From assembly GCA_035545535.1 (NCBI GenBank), contig DASZYF010000129.1, positions 1-30,324 of the forward strand: a DNA stretch of 30,324 nt, read 5' to 3'. Of the stretch, positions 12,474 through 20,335 are shown in pieces (position 1 is the first letter of the stretch; the number at the start of each line of letters is the position of its first letter). Source of the DNA: DASZYF01 sp035545535. GTDB taxonomy: Bacteria > Actinomycetota > Actinomycetes > Mycobacteriales > CAJCIY01. The position numbers and the translations under genes are program-made. A model generated the notes under the pieces. That model worked only from the letters and a program-made list of their open reading frames with translations. It had not been told where the DNA came from and made no database searches.

Positions 12474-12523
12474 TCCGCTGAGCTTTGGTGGAATCGTGAG
12501 CGTGCGCGCTCAGCGGATCACGG
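12468..12523. promoter_or_regulatory. perfect 16-bp inverted repeat spanning the glgB stop and the lipoprotein start
   Basis: The left arm CCGTGATCCGCTGAGC (12468-12483) is the exact reverse complement of 12508-12523, with a 24-nt loop (12484-12507). The left arm contains the glgB TGA. The loop contains the weak ribosome-binding sequence GGTGG and the GTG start (12496) of the lipoprotein gene. The right arm encodes residues 5-10 of that protein. As RNA it would form a very stable hairpin lacking a U-tract. It could attenuate read-through from glgB, control initiation at the GTG, or bind a dimeric protein as DNA. Which of these applies is inference. Confidence 0.7.
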
Positions 12524-13947
12524 TCATCGCGGTGCTGTCGGCGGCTGCGGCGACTGCGTGCGGCAGCGGTGGCCACCGCGTCAGCGCGCCCTCACCCTCG
12601 CCCACCACCGGCGCGGCGCCCGTCAGCACCCACGCTCCCACCGCAACCGCGTCGCCCGCTCCGGGCGCCGGCGGCGACGCGCAGGACCAGACCTTCGGCT
12701 ACCACCGCGATGCCGGCCACACCGGCTTCGACCCGCTCACGCCGCCGTTCACCACCTGGTCGAAGGCCTGGAGCGCCGACCTCGACGGCCAGGTCTACGG
12801 CCAACCGCTCGTCGTCGGTGACCACGTCATCGCCATCACCGAGAACAGCACCGTCTACGCGCTCGCGATCGACAGCGGGACGGTCGTGTGGCACACGCAC
12901 GTGACCGAACCCGCGGCGCGCGACAAGCTGCCGTGCGGCAACATCCAGCCGACCGTCGGCATCACGAGCACCGCTGCCTACGACCCCGCCAGCCGGCGCA
13001 TCTTCACCGTGGCGCTGACGCCTGCCGGCTCCACCGTGAAGCACGTGCTGTTCGCCCTCGACGCGGCCACCGGGCGCGTCGTGCTCCAGCGCGACATCGA
13101 CCCGCAGGCGCACGGCATCGACCCCGCGGCGTTGAACGAGCGCGGCGCGCTCGCGATCGCGAACGGGCGCGTGTACGTGCCGTTCGGCGGCAACTTCGGC
13201 GACTGCGGCAGCTACCGCGGCGCGGTCGTGAGCAGCGCGCTCGACGGCCAGGGACCGCTCACCCAGTTCGTCCTGCCCACCCCGCGGGAGGGTGGCATGT
13301 GGGCTCCGGGCGGGATCGCCGTCGACGACCACGGCGACCTCTACGTCTCCACCGGCAACGGTGCGGTGACCGATCCGGCGCAGGGCTACGACGGCAGCGA
13401 CTCCGTGATCAAGCTCTCCCCCGCGCTGGAGCAGCTGAGCATCTTCGGCCGCGCCGAGTGGGCGGAGGACAACGCGACCGACCTCGACCTCGGCACGACC
13501 GGCCCGCTGCTCGTCGGGCCCTTCATCTGGATCCAGGGCAAGGCGTCGACCGGCTACCTGCTGCGGCAGTCCGACCTCGGTGGGGTCGGCCACCCGTTCA
13601 AGAGCGTCGACGACGCGTGCGGGTCGCAGTTCGGCGGCGCCGCAGCGCACGGCCTCACGATCTTCGCCTCGTGCACGGACGGCATCAGCCAGCTCACGAT
13701 CGGCGCCGACGGCACGCCGACGCCGGGGTGGAAGGCGAAGGTGTTCGGCTCACCCGTGGTCGGTGGGGGTGTCGTCATCGCGGTCGAGCCGTCGTCGGGG
13801 ACGCTGTACGCCTTCGACGAGCAGACCGGCGCGGTGCGCGGCCAGATCGGCGTGGGCGATGTGTCGCACTTCGCGACGCCGGCACTGCACGACGACCTCG
13901 TGCTCGTGCCGACGCTAGCCGGCATCACCGCCGTCCGCGGCGCCTGA
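12496..13947 (+). CDS. PQQ-like beta-propeller lipoprotein
   Basis: The product is 483 residues. The N-terminus VRAQRITVIAVLSAAAATAC is a lipoprotein-type signal with the candidate lipid-bearing Cys22 in an ATAC box, followed by a Ser/Pro/Thr/Ala-rich linker to about residue 58. The rest has repeated blades of the PQQ-like (PF13360-type) propeller, for example VYGQPLVVGDHVIAI, STVYALAIDSGTVVW, KHVLFALDAATGRVV and GTLYAFDEQTGAVRG. Such propellers are usually protein-interaction or carbohydrate-associated surface modules; no catalytic motif is visible. It starts 22 nt after the glgB stop, with its start codon in the loop of a long inverted repeat. Its function is unknown, and a link to glucan metabolism is suggested only by position. 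Confidence 0.82.
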   Translation: MSVRAQRITVIAVLSAAAATACGSGGHRVSAPSPSPTTGAAPVSTHAPTATASPAPGAGGDAQDQTFGYHRDAGHTGFDPLTPPFTTWSKAWSADLDGQVYGQPLVVGDHVIAITENSTVYALAIDSGTVVWHTHVTEPAARDKLPCGNIQPTVGITSTAAYDPASRRIFTVALTPAGSTVKHVLFALDAATGRVVLQRDIDPQAHGIDPAALNERGALAIANGRVYVPFGGNFGDCGSYRGAVVSSALDGQGPLTQFVLPTPREGGMWAPGGIAVDDHGDLYVSTGNGAVTDPAQGYDGSDSVIKLSPALEQLSIFGRAEWAEDNATDLDLGTTGPLLVGPFIWIQGKASTGYLLRQSDLGGVGHPFKSVDDACGSQFGGAAAHGLTIFASCTDGISQLTIGADGTPTPGWKAKVFGSPVVGGGVVIAVEPSSGTLYAFDEQTGAVRGQIGVGDVSHFATPALHDDLVLVPTLAGITAVRGA

Positions 13948-13957
13948 CCCCACCCGC

Positions 13958-14002
13958 CGACACCGGCCTTGCGTGTCGACATCGGCGTTGCGGACCCCGC
14001 AA
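13958..14002. repeat. intergenic repeat with a CGACAYCGGCnTTGCG doublet and a hairpin
   Basis: Two near-identical 16-mers, CGACACCGGCCTTGCG (13958-13973) and CGACATCGGCGTTGCG (13977-13992), lie in tandem with period 19 (14 of 16 matches). The second runs into the perfect hairpin TTGCGG-acc-CCGCAA (13988-14002). CGACAC (13958-13963) and GTGTCG (13973-13978) are also complementary. The element sits between the convergent lipoprotein and NHL-protein genes, where a bidirectional terminator is expected. A related element occurs at 20336-20394. Confidence 0.5.
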
Positions 14003-14019
14003 GTCCGATCCCGACCGGA

Positions 14020-16830
14020 TCAACCGCGCAGGCGGACGGTGTTCGACCGCACCACCACGCGGTGCCGCGCCCCCCGCACCGCTGCCACGTACTGACCGGC
14101 CCGGCGCACGACGAGGTGGGCCGAACCCTTCGCGTCGATGCGCATCGTCGTTGCCCGCCGCCAGCCACCGGTCGTCCAGCGCATGAGGTCGACCGAGCGC
14201 GCGGTCGAACGGGCCTGCAGCCGCCAACCGCCATGGACCCGCCGCGCCGAGAGGTGCACCTGCGGGCGGGCGGCGCTGGTCGTCGCCACTGGCGGGTCCG
14301 GCGCCGGTGTGATGTCCGGTGGGGTGTCGTCCGTCGCGTACGGGTGCCAGACCTCCGACGTGCACCACCCCGATGCGCACACCGAGATGCCGACGACGTC
14401 TGTGGGGTCGGTCGTGTCCAGCTGAGCACTCGCGATGTCGCCGTCGACGTGTCCTCCTCGGCCGCCGCAGCCACACCAGCCCACGTTGAAGTACCAGGAC
14501 CCGGTGGTCAGCGGGCCCGCCCCCGAGGCGCGCGCCGTGATCACGAACGGGTCGACGTCGCCGATGGCCGCGACATCGGGACCTGTGATCCGCACCAGCG
14601 GAGGTGCGTGCGCCGGAAGGCGGAACGACACGAGGTGGTGGTTGCCCGCGCCCGGTGCTGCGGGGTCGGTCGTGCTCGCCTGACTGTCAGACACGACGAG
14701 CGTCCCGTCCGCCGTCAAGGCCATCCCGCGCGGGCCGTCCATGGCCGCCCACGCCGCCGCGCCGCCGGAGCCGCCGGAGTCGGCTTCGCTGCCCGGCGAA
14801 GCCGCGGTCTGATCGGTCAGCAGGCGCGTGCGCAGGTCCGGCAGCACCTGGACGACCGCGGGCATCCCGCTGTCGGCGATGAGCAGGCTGCCGTCCGGCG
14901 CGGCGAGCACGGCCTCGGGTCGCACGAGGTGTCCGACCTGGAAGCTCCTCCAGTACGTGGCCGGCGTGAAGCCCGGCGTGCCCACGCCGTTGTAGTAGAT
15001 CTCCCTGCCGATGTCGTCGTCCGGGCCGATCACCGTGGTCGGCGCCGCTCCGCGGACGACCCGCATCACCGTGCGATGCGTCGGGTCCGCGTAGGCGACC
15101 GCGCCGTCACCGAGCGCGGCCAGACCCGCCGGATCGTCGGCCGTGTCCGGAAGCGTGGCCCACGGCAGCACCGCACCAAGGGGCGTGAGCTGCTCGATGC
15201 GCCCCCGCTCGCCGAGCAGGACCGATCCGTCCGGCAGCGCGAGAAGGCTTCGCAGCTCGCACAGCGCGGCGAGGTCCACGCACGGCGGTAGGGAGACCCG
15301 CGTGGTGACGAGACCGTCGGGGTGCAGCGCCTGGATGTCGGTGACACCGGGCAGCAGCGGATCGGCGACACCGAAGTCGACGTCACCGTTGGTCAGGGCC
15401 GCCAGTCCGACCGGATCGTTCAGGTGGATGCGCGGGCCGAGCAGCCCATCGAGGCCGAAGCCTGGCCGGCCGTCACCGACGACGGTGGTCATCGTCCCGT
15501 CGGGCGCAAGACGCCGGATGCGCAGCGCGCCGGCCTCGAGCGTGTCGATCGCTCCGTCGGGTTCCACGACCACCGGACCGGGGTCGGTCATCTCGGCATC
15601 GGCGGCCGGGCCGCCGTCACCAGCGGCGCCGGTGGTGCCGTCACCGGCCACCGCGACTGCCGGCGCCGTGCCGTGGTCGGCGAGCGCGAACACCTGCTTC
15701 GCGGCCGGGCTGGCGACGTAGATGGTGTAGCCGGACTCCGCGATGCCGCGGGTGGCCGGCACTGCGCCGTCAGCATCCGGGAGGCCTGCACTGGCGTCGT
15801 GGATGGTTCCGTCCGCATCGATCCGCGCGAGTCCGTGCACATCCGTGACGAACGTCGCGCCGGTCACGATGTCCTCGGCCACAGCGTTGGCACCGTCGAA
15901 GCACGCGTTGGTCGCGGCCCGACCGTCCCAGGTCGACGAGCAGCTGCCATGGTCCGGGTGGTTGCCGCCGCCGGCCAGCACGTGCAGCACACCATCGCTG
16001 TCGCGGCGCAGCACGAACGAGGCGTGGTCAGCATCGCCGGCGTCGGTGAAGACGAGGTCGCCCCTGGTGTCCGGGAGCTGCGATGTGACGATCCCGCCGG
16101 GCGCGACGAGGTGGACGTCGAGCGCCTTCGCTCCCTCGGCAGGGATGGCCGCTCCCCCGCCGGCGAGCGTCAGCTCGGCGTAAGCGTGCACGGCGCTGCC
16201 GTTGGCGAGAGCCCCGGCACGCACCTCGCCCGGAAGGTCGGTGCCGAGCCGTGGTGCCGGCCCTCCCTGGGTCCAGACCAGCGCGGTGGCAGTGGTGGTG
16301 GTGCCGTCGATGCGCGCACCCTCGACGGTCGTCGTGCCGTCGGGGTTCGCAAAGCGCGCAGGACCGAACAGGGTCGTCCACCAGCCCTCGGGGGCGTGAT
16401 AGCTGATGCCACCGCCACTGCCGACGTAGAGCCCGCCGTGGCCGTCGGCCTGCACGGCAGTGACGTCCGTGCTGGGCGTAGGCCACGTGTCGCCCGTCAG
16501 GTCCTCGCGAGCACCGTCGCCGTTGCCCACCTCGACAGACTCGTCGCCCGTCGACACGTCGAGGCGCCGCACCACGGCGTGCTGCTCGTCGGCAACGAGC
16601 ACGCTCCCGTCGTCAGCGGTCGCGAGGGCCGTGGGCGTCTGCCCGATGCCGAGCGCGGGACCGGTGCCGGGACCGCCCGCGATGACCGTCAGCACGGGAT
16701 CGTCGCCGACGGGCACCGCGCGCGGAGCGCTTGCGTGCGCCGCGACGGCCGGCGCCAACGCGGTGACCGCCACCGTTGCGAGCGCGATCAGCCGCCCGGC
16801 CCGCACTCCCACACCGTGACGATGCGGCAC
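14020..16830 (-). CDS. secreted NHL-repeat protein
   Basis: The product is 936 residues. A Sec signal peptide covers about residues 1-32 (AGRLIALATVAVTALAPAVA, cleavage near AHA-SAP). The body is a beta-propeller-like array of NHL-type units, shown by VAGDGTTGAAGDGGPAADAE followed by VVVEPDGAI, and by repeated units such as PTALATADDGSVLVADEQ, PEAVLAAPDGSLLIADSG and PRGMALTADGTLVVSDS. A Cys-rich stretch (VGWCGCGG, then SVCASGWC) precedes a C-terminal Arg-rich beta domain (about 850-936). The GTG start at 16830 has a Shine-Dalgarno sequence (TGGAGGAAC) about 10 nt upstream; GTG codons at 16812 and 16806 are alternatives. It is convergent with the lipoprotein gene. The ligand and function are unknown. 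Confidence 0.8.
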   Translation of the reverse strand: MPHRHGVGVRAGRLIALATVAVTALAPAVAAHASAPRAVPVGDDPVLTVIAGGPGTGPALGIGQTPTALATADDGSVLVADEQHAVVRRLDVSTGDESVEVGNGDGAREDLTGDTWPTPSTDVTAVQADGHGGLYVGSGGGISYHAPEGWWTTLFGPARFANPDGTTTVEGARIDGTTTTATALVWTQGGPAPRLGTDLPGEVRAGALANGSAVHAYAELTLAGGGAAIPAEGAKALDVHLVAPGGIVTSQLPDTRGDLVFTDAGDADHASFVLRRDSDGVLHVLAGGGNHPDHGSCSSTWDGRAATNACFDGANAVAEDIVTGATFVTDVHGLARIDADGTIHDASAGLPDADGAVPATRGIAESGYTIYVASPAAKQVFALADHGTAPAVAVAGDGTTGAAGDGGPAADAEMTDPGPVVVEPDGAIDTLEAGALRIRRLAPDGTMTTVVGDGRPGFGLDGLLGPRIHLNDPVGLAALTNGDVDFGVADPLLPGVTDIQALHPDGLVTTRVSLPPCVDLAALCELRSLLALPDGSVLLGERGRIEQLTPLGAVLPWATLPDTADDPAGLAALGDGAVAYADPTHRTVMRVVRGAAPTTVIGPDDDIGREIYYNGVGTPGFTPATYWRSFQVGHLVRPEAVLAAPDGSLLIADSGMPAVVQVLPDLRTRLLTDQTAASPGSEADSGGSGGAAAWAAMDGPRGMALTADGTLVVSDSQASTTDPAAPGAGNHHLVSFRLPAHAPPLVRITGPDVAAIGDVDPFVITARASGAGPLTTGSWYFNVGWCGCGGRGGHVDGDIASAQLDTTDPTDVVGISVCASGWCTSEVWHPYATDDTPPDITPAPDPPVATTSAARPQVHLSARRVHGGWRLQARSTARSVDLMRWTTGGWRRATTMRIDAKGSAHLVVRRAGQYVAAVRGARHRVVVRSNTVRLRG

Positions 16831-16907
16831 GTCCCGGGCGTTCCTCCATAGCCCCTACGCACCCTTTGACCACACGTCGCAGGACATTCGTCCCGCTTCG
16901 CCCTGAG

Positions 16908-17381
16908 TCAGTCGTCGTCGATCTTGTTGCCGTTCGGCTGCACGACGTACCAGTTGGCGCCGAACTCGGTGAGTCCCTGGCCGTGCGTCTGACCGGCCTT
17001 GCTGTCGCCGATGAAGCGGTACAGCGGGTGGCCGTCGTAGGTGATCTGCCACGTGCCGTCAGCGCGGTGGATGCGGCCGAGCAGGTTCTGGTGCGCCGAC
17101 CCCTTGGCGACGACGCCGTGCGGAGCGAGCGCCGGCGGCCAGGCCTTGGCGCACTGCGTGCCGCACTTGCTGACGTTCTTCCTGTCCTTCTGGAACAGGT
17201 AGAGCGTGCGGCCCTTGCTGTCGATCAGGAACGTCCCGAGCGTGGTGTGGCGGGTGGCGACCGGCGTCTTGGGTGACGTCGTCGACGGCCCGGCGACGGC
17301 GGGAGCACCGACCCCCGTCAGGGCGAGGACAGCAGTGGCGGATGCGACGATGCCGAGCGATGCGGCGCGATGGATCCTCAT
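16908..17381 (-). CDS. secreted COG4315-type repeat protein (Yx(FWY)xxD motif)
   Basis: The product is 157 residues from ATG 17381. The signal peptide MRIHRAASLGIVASATAVLA continues to about residue 31 (near AVA-GPS). The mature part has two copies of the PF03640 'secreted repeat of unknown function' motif, LYLFQKD and LYRFIGD. Between them is the conserved Cys-containing segment KCGTQCAKAWPPALAP. Family members are small exported proteins or lipoproteins of unknown role. An alternative GTG at 17417 would add 12 residues; it has a partial -10-like hexamer (TAGACA) 6 nt upstream, so it cannot be excluded. The gene lies downstream of the thioredoxin-like gene on the same strand, with 54 bp (or 18 bp) between them. 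Confidence 0.8.
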   Translation of the reverse strand: MRIHRAASLGIVASATAVLALTGVGAPAVAGPSTTSPKTPVATRHTTLGTFLIDSKGRTLYLFQKDRKNVSKCGTQCAKAWPPALAPHGVVAKGSAHQNLLGRIHRADGTWQITYDGHPLYRFIGDSKAGQTHGQGLTEFGANWYVVQPNGNKIDDD

Positions 17382-17435
17382 GCCCGGATCACGCAGCACG
17401 GGTGCACCGCGGTTCACCGCGGCTGTCTACGAGAT

Positions 17436-18338
17436 CTAGAAGAGCGCGTTGGAGAGCGCGCGGCGACCGCTGATCGTCAGCGGCTCGTCGGGGCCGAAGA
17501 GCTCGAACAGGTCGAGCAGGTGCTGGCGCGCGCGATCCCGTTCGGCGCCGCTCGTGCGCGCGACGAGGTCGACCAGCGCGTCGACCGCTGCCTCCGCGCG
17601 GCCCTGGAGCACGGCGAGGTCGGCGCTGTGCGTCACCCGCGCGACCTCGTCCGCGTCGGGTGGGAGCGGCGTGTCCGCCCGCTGCAGCAGCTGCACCCGC
17701 GCGAGCGACTGCACACCGTCCGGGTCGCCGGGCTTGCGCTCGAGCAGCCGCGAGTACGCGGCGTGCGCCGCGGCGAGGTCACCACGTTCGATCGCCTCGT
17801 CACCGGCGCGGAGGTCCTCGTCGTAGTCGGGCACCGCGACCGGCGGTGCCGCGTCCGGGCCGGCACCCGCCGCGGGCGCGACGCCGTTGACGCCCTGCTC
17901 GTCGGCGATGCGCAGCAGCTCGTCGAGGTACTGGCGCACCTGCGCCTCAGGCAGCGCGCCCTGGAACAGCGGGACGAGCTGGCCGCCCACGACACCGAAG
18001 ATCGTCGGGATGCTCTGCACGCGCAGCGCCTGGCTGATCTGCGGGTTGGCGTCGACGTCGACCTTCGCCAGCACCCAGCGGCCCTGGTAGGCCTCGGCGA
18101 GGCGCTCGAGCACGGGCGAGAGCTGCTTGCAGGGGCCGCACCAGGTGGCCCAGAGGTCGAGGACGACCGGGACGGTCATCGAGAGCTCGAGCACGTCGGC
18201 CTGGAAGGCGGCGTCGGTCGTGTCGATCACCCACGAGCCACCGCCCGCGGCGCCGTCGGTCGCCGGAGGCGGCGGAGCGCTGGACCGCGGGTTCAGCGGG
18301 ATGGCGCCCGAGAAGCGGCTGAGGGGGTCGACCGTCAT
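17436..18338 (-). CDS. thioredoxin-domain co-chaperone, CnoX/YbbN-like, with TPR C-terminus
   Basis: The product is 300 residues. A Pro/Ala-rich N-terminus (1-35) is followed by a thioredoxin fold (about 36-145) with the active site WCGPC (Cys67, Cys70) and the cis-proline region VQSIPTIFGVVGG. A helical TPR-type domain (about 170-300, with EAIERGDLAAAHAAYSRLLE) completes it. This is the architecture of CnoX/YbbN, a cytoplasmic co-chaperone, here keeping both redox cysteines. It matches the M. tuberculosis Rv1324 type in length and in its glg/thiolase neighbourhood (from memory). ATG 18338 is chosen because the N-terminal extension beyond it is low-complexity shadow sequence; an imperfect -10 hexamer (AACACT) lies 6 nt upstream. 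It is divergent from the histidine kinase with 112 bp between. Confidence 0.87.
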   Translation of the reverse strand: MTVDPLSRFSGAIPLNPRSSAPPPPATDGAAGGGSWVIDTTDAAFQADVLELSMTVPVVLDLWATWCGPCKQLSPVLERLAEAYQGRWVLAKVDVDANPQISQALRVQSIPTIFGVVGGQLVPLFQGALPEAQVRQYLDELLRIADEQGVNGVAPAAGAGPDAAPPVAVPDYDEDLRAGDEAIERGDLAAAHAAYSRLLERKPGDPDGVQSLARVQLLQRADTPLPPDADEVARVTHSADLAVLQGRAEAAVDALVDLVARTSGAERDRARQHLLDLFELFGPDEPLTISGRRALSNALF

Positions 18339-18390
18339 GCGTCCAGTGTTCCAGCCGCGGCCAGGGAGCCGGCCGGACGAACCTCTCCGA

Positions 18391-18423
18391 TCGGTGGATC
18401 TCGGCCCGCGCACCGCCCACCGA
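18391..18423. promoter_or_regulatory. inverted repeat upstream of the histidine kinase promoter
   Basis: TCGGTGG (18391-18397) and CCACCGA (18417-18423) form a 7-bp inverted repeat with a 19-bp spacer. It ends 14 bp before the predicted -10 hexamer at 18438, inside the 112-bp region shared with the divergent thioredoxin-like gene. The position suits an operator, but this is inference from symmetry alone. Confidence 0.3.
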
Positions 18424-18437
18424 CGGCCCGGCACCCC

Positions 18438-18450
18438 TACCGTGGTCGCC
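18438..18450 (+). promoter_or_regulatory. probable leaderless promoter -10 element of the histidine kinase
   Basis: TACCGT (18438-18443) is followed by 7 nt and the GTG at 18451. This is the same arrangement as at glgP and glgE. No Shine-Dalgarno sequence is present. Confidence 0.5.
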
Positions 18451-19914
18451 GTGAGCGTGCCGGCCTGGGCGGAGATGCTGCTCGAGTCGACCCCCGCGTT
18501 CGTCATCGTGACGAACAGCGACCGCCAGATCGTGGGCATGAGCGCGGTCGCCCGCCGCCGCCTCTCCGCCCTGCGGCCCATGCCCCGCACGCTCGGCGAC
18601 ATCGAGGACGCCGCGGGCAAGCCGATCGCCGACGGCACCGCGCCGGCCTCGGCCGCGCTGCAGCGGCGCGGCGCGTTCCAGGGCGAGCTCACCCTGCCGG
18701 ACCCGGACGGCGGCCTGCCTACCACCTACGAGCTCACCATCCAGCGCTTCCCCGAGGGCGGCACGATGGTGCTCGCCGTCGACAAGCGCGACGTCACCAC
18801 GCGCGTGCAGGCCGAGCGTGACCGGGCCGCCACCGAGGAGTACCTCGCCCGCCTGGGCCACGAGCTCCGGACGCCGCTGAACGCGGTGCTCGGCTTCGCG
18901 CAGCTGCTCGAGCTCGAGAACCTGGGCGACGACGCGGGCGAGTCCGTGCAGCGCATCCTCACCGCCGGCCGGCACATGGCGACGCTGCTCGATGAGGTGC
19001 TCGACCTCGCACGGGTGCGCGGCGGCGGCGTCGACCTCGACGTCGGCCCGGTGCCGGTGCTCGAGGTCGTGCGCGGCGTGCTCGACCTCGCGCAGCCGCA
19101 GGCCGATGCCCGCTCCATCACGCGCACGATGGACCCGGCCGAACCCGTCGTCGCGCTGGCCGACCGGACGAGGTTGTGGCAGGTCGTGCTCAACCTCGTG
19201 TCCAACGCCGTGAAGTACGGGCGCGACGGCGGCGAGGTGCGCGTCGGGGTGCGGAGCGTCGGCCCCGAGCGGCTGCGCATCGAGGTCGTCGACGACGGGC
19301 CGGGTCTGCCCGAGGGGTCGCTCACGCGGCTGTTCCGCCCGTTCGAACGGCTCGGGGCCGACAAGACCGGCATCGAGGGCACCGGCCTCGGCCTGGCCCT
19401 CTCGCACGCGCTCGTCACTGCGATGGGCGGCACGCTCTCGGCGACGTCCACGGTCGGCGGCGGCACCACGATGACCGTCGACCTCGTCGCTCTCGACGCC
19501 GACCTCGCCGCCGGCGAACCCCGGCGCGCGGCGCGCACCATCGTGCACGTCAGCGGCGACCAGGCGTCGCACGCCCTCGTCGCGCAGGCCTTGCGCTCGC
19601 GGCTCGGCGCGCAGTCGTTGCCGGTGCGCAGCGCGCAGACGGCCGCGAGCGCCGTGCTCCGCGCGATGCCCGCGCTCGTGCTCGTCGACGACGAACTGCC
19701 CGACGGCAGCGGGGCGGAGCTGCTGCAGCTGCTCGCCTCGCAGCCGGAGACCGCGCTCATCCCCGTCGTGGTGCTCGCGCAGGACGCCGAGGACCGTCGT
19801 GTCGCCGTCCGGCTGCGGGGCGCCGGCGCGGCCGCCGTGCTCGACCTGCCGCTGAACGTGCGCGAGCTGCTCCGCGTCGTCGGCCGCTACCTCGACCGCG
19901 CCGACGCGGGCTGA
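18451..19914 (+). CDS. orphan hybrid histidine kinase with degenerate C-terminal receiver
   Basis: The product is 487 residues and has no membrane segment. A PAS-like N-terminal sensor (about 1-115) is followed by the HisKA domain with His137 in LGHELRTPLNAVLGF, then the HATPase_c domain (about 200-350) with the N-box NLVSNAVKYG (Asn252), the G1 box DDGPGLP (near 281) and the G2 box GTGLGLALS. A CheY-like domain (about 365-487) keeps an acceptor-position Asp413 (VLVDDELPDGSG). It lacks the usual acidic pair (HVSGD instead of DD), and the conserved Lys is replaced (LDLPLN where KP is usual). GTG 18451 is favoured by the -10 hexamer 7 nt upstream. No separate response regulator is encoded nearby. 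The signal and targets are unknown. Confidence 0.87.
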   Translation: MSVPAWAEMLLESTPAFVIVTNSDRQIVGMSAVARRRLSALRPMPRTLGDIEDAAGKPIADGTAPASAALQRRGAFQGELTLPDPDGGLPTTYELTIQRFPEGGTMVLAVDKRDVTTRVQAERDRAATEEYLARLGHELRTPLNAVLGFAQLLELENLGDDAGESVQRILTAGRHMATLLDEVLDLARVRGGGVDLDVGPVPVLEVVRGVLDLAQPQADARSITRTMDPAEPVVALADRTRLWQVVLNLVSNAVKYGRDGGEVRVGVRSVGPERLRIEVVDDGPGLPEGSLTRLFRPFERLGADKTGIEGTGLGLALSHALVTAMGGTLSATSTVGGGTTMTVDLVALDADLAAGEPRRAARTIVHVSGDQASHALVAQALRSRLGAQSLPVRSAQTAASAVLRAMPALVLVDDELPDGSGAELLQLLASQPETALIPVVVLAQDAEDRRVAVRLRGAGAAAVLDLPLNVRELLRVVGRYLDRADAG

Positions 19915-19930
19915 GCCGGTCAGCGCGCCG

Positions 19931-20287
19931 TCAGCTCGCGGACAGGTGCGCGGGCAGGCGCCACACGCCCTGGTCACGCGTGAAGCGATGCTCGGCCACG
20001 ACCGCGGTCACCGGGACGGGCCCGTAGACGTGCGGGTAGTCGCCGTGGTGGCCGGCCGGCTCGACCTTCAGGAGGTCGCCGAGCGCATCGCCCTCGATCT
20101 CGAGCAGCACGAGGTCGCCCTCGATCGCCCCGTAGTGCCGCGCCGCCACGCCTTCCACCTGGTCGAGGAACGAGCAGTGGATGTAGCCGACCTCGGCGAG
20201 TGACTGGTCGAGCGTCGATTCGATCAGCGCTCCTCCCCGCTTCTGCTCCGCCCAGTCCTCCGGACGGGACACGTGGAAGATGCGCAC
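19931..20287 (-). CDS. DUF952 domain-containing protein
   Basis: The product is 118 residues and almost entirely one DUF952 domain. It opens with RIFHVSRPEDWAEQKRGG, contains GYIHCSFLDQVEGVAARHY with the conserved His-Cys-Ser segment, and ends in the family's HVYGPVPVTAVVAEHRF. DUF952 is a small cytoplasmic domain of unknown function that is widespread in bacteria. GTG 20287 is chosen because the domain begins there; the open frame continues to 20341 but that part is unrelated low-complexity sequence. An imperfect -10-like CATGCT stands 6 nt upstream. It converges on the histidine kinase with 16 bp between stop codons. Confidence 0.78.
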   Translation of the reverse strand: MRIFHVSRPEDWAEQKRGGALIESTLDQSLAEVGYIHCSFLDQVEGVAARHYGAIEGDLVLLEIEGDALGDLLKVEPAGHHGDYPHVYGPVPVTAVVAEHRFTRDQGVWRLPAHLSAS

Positions 20288-20335
20288 CGCGCCAGCATGC
20301 CCGCGGAGGGCTCCTGACCTCGACCACCACCCGGC

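Noticed and set aside
12474..12495. Simple intrinsic terminator after glgB
   Set aside because: The strong inverted repeat has no U-tract, a 24-nt loop and a right arm inside the next coding region, so I list it as a regulatory element of open function rather than a plain terminator.
15322..16851. 509-codon plus-strand frame opposite the NHL-protein gene
   Set aside because: The minus strand shows a signal peptide, NHL motifs and a Shine-Dalgarno sequence; the plus frame shows none of these.
17947..19977. 676-codon minus-strand frame across the thioredoxin-like, kinase and DUF952 genes
   Set aside because: It crosses three well-supported genes on both strands and shows no family motif.
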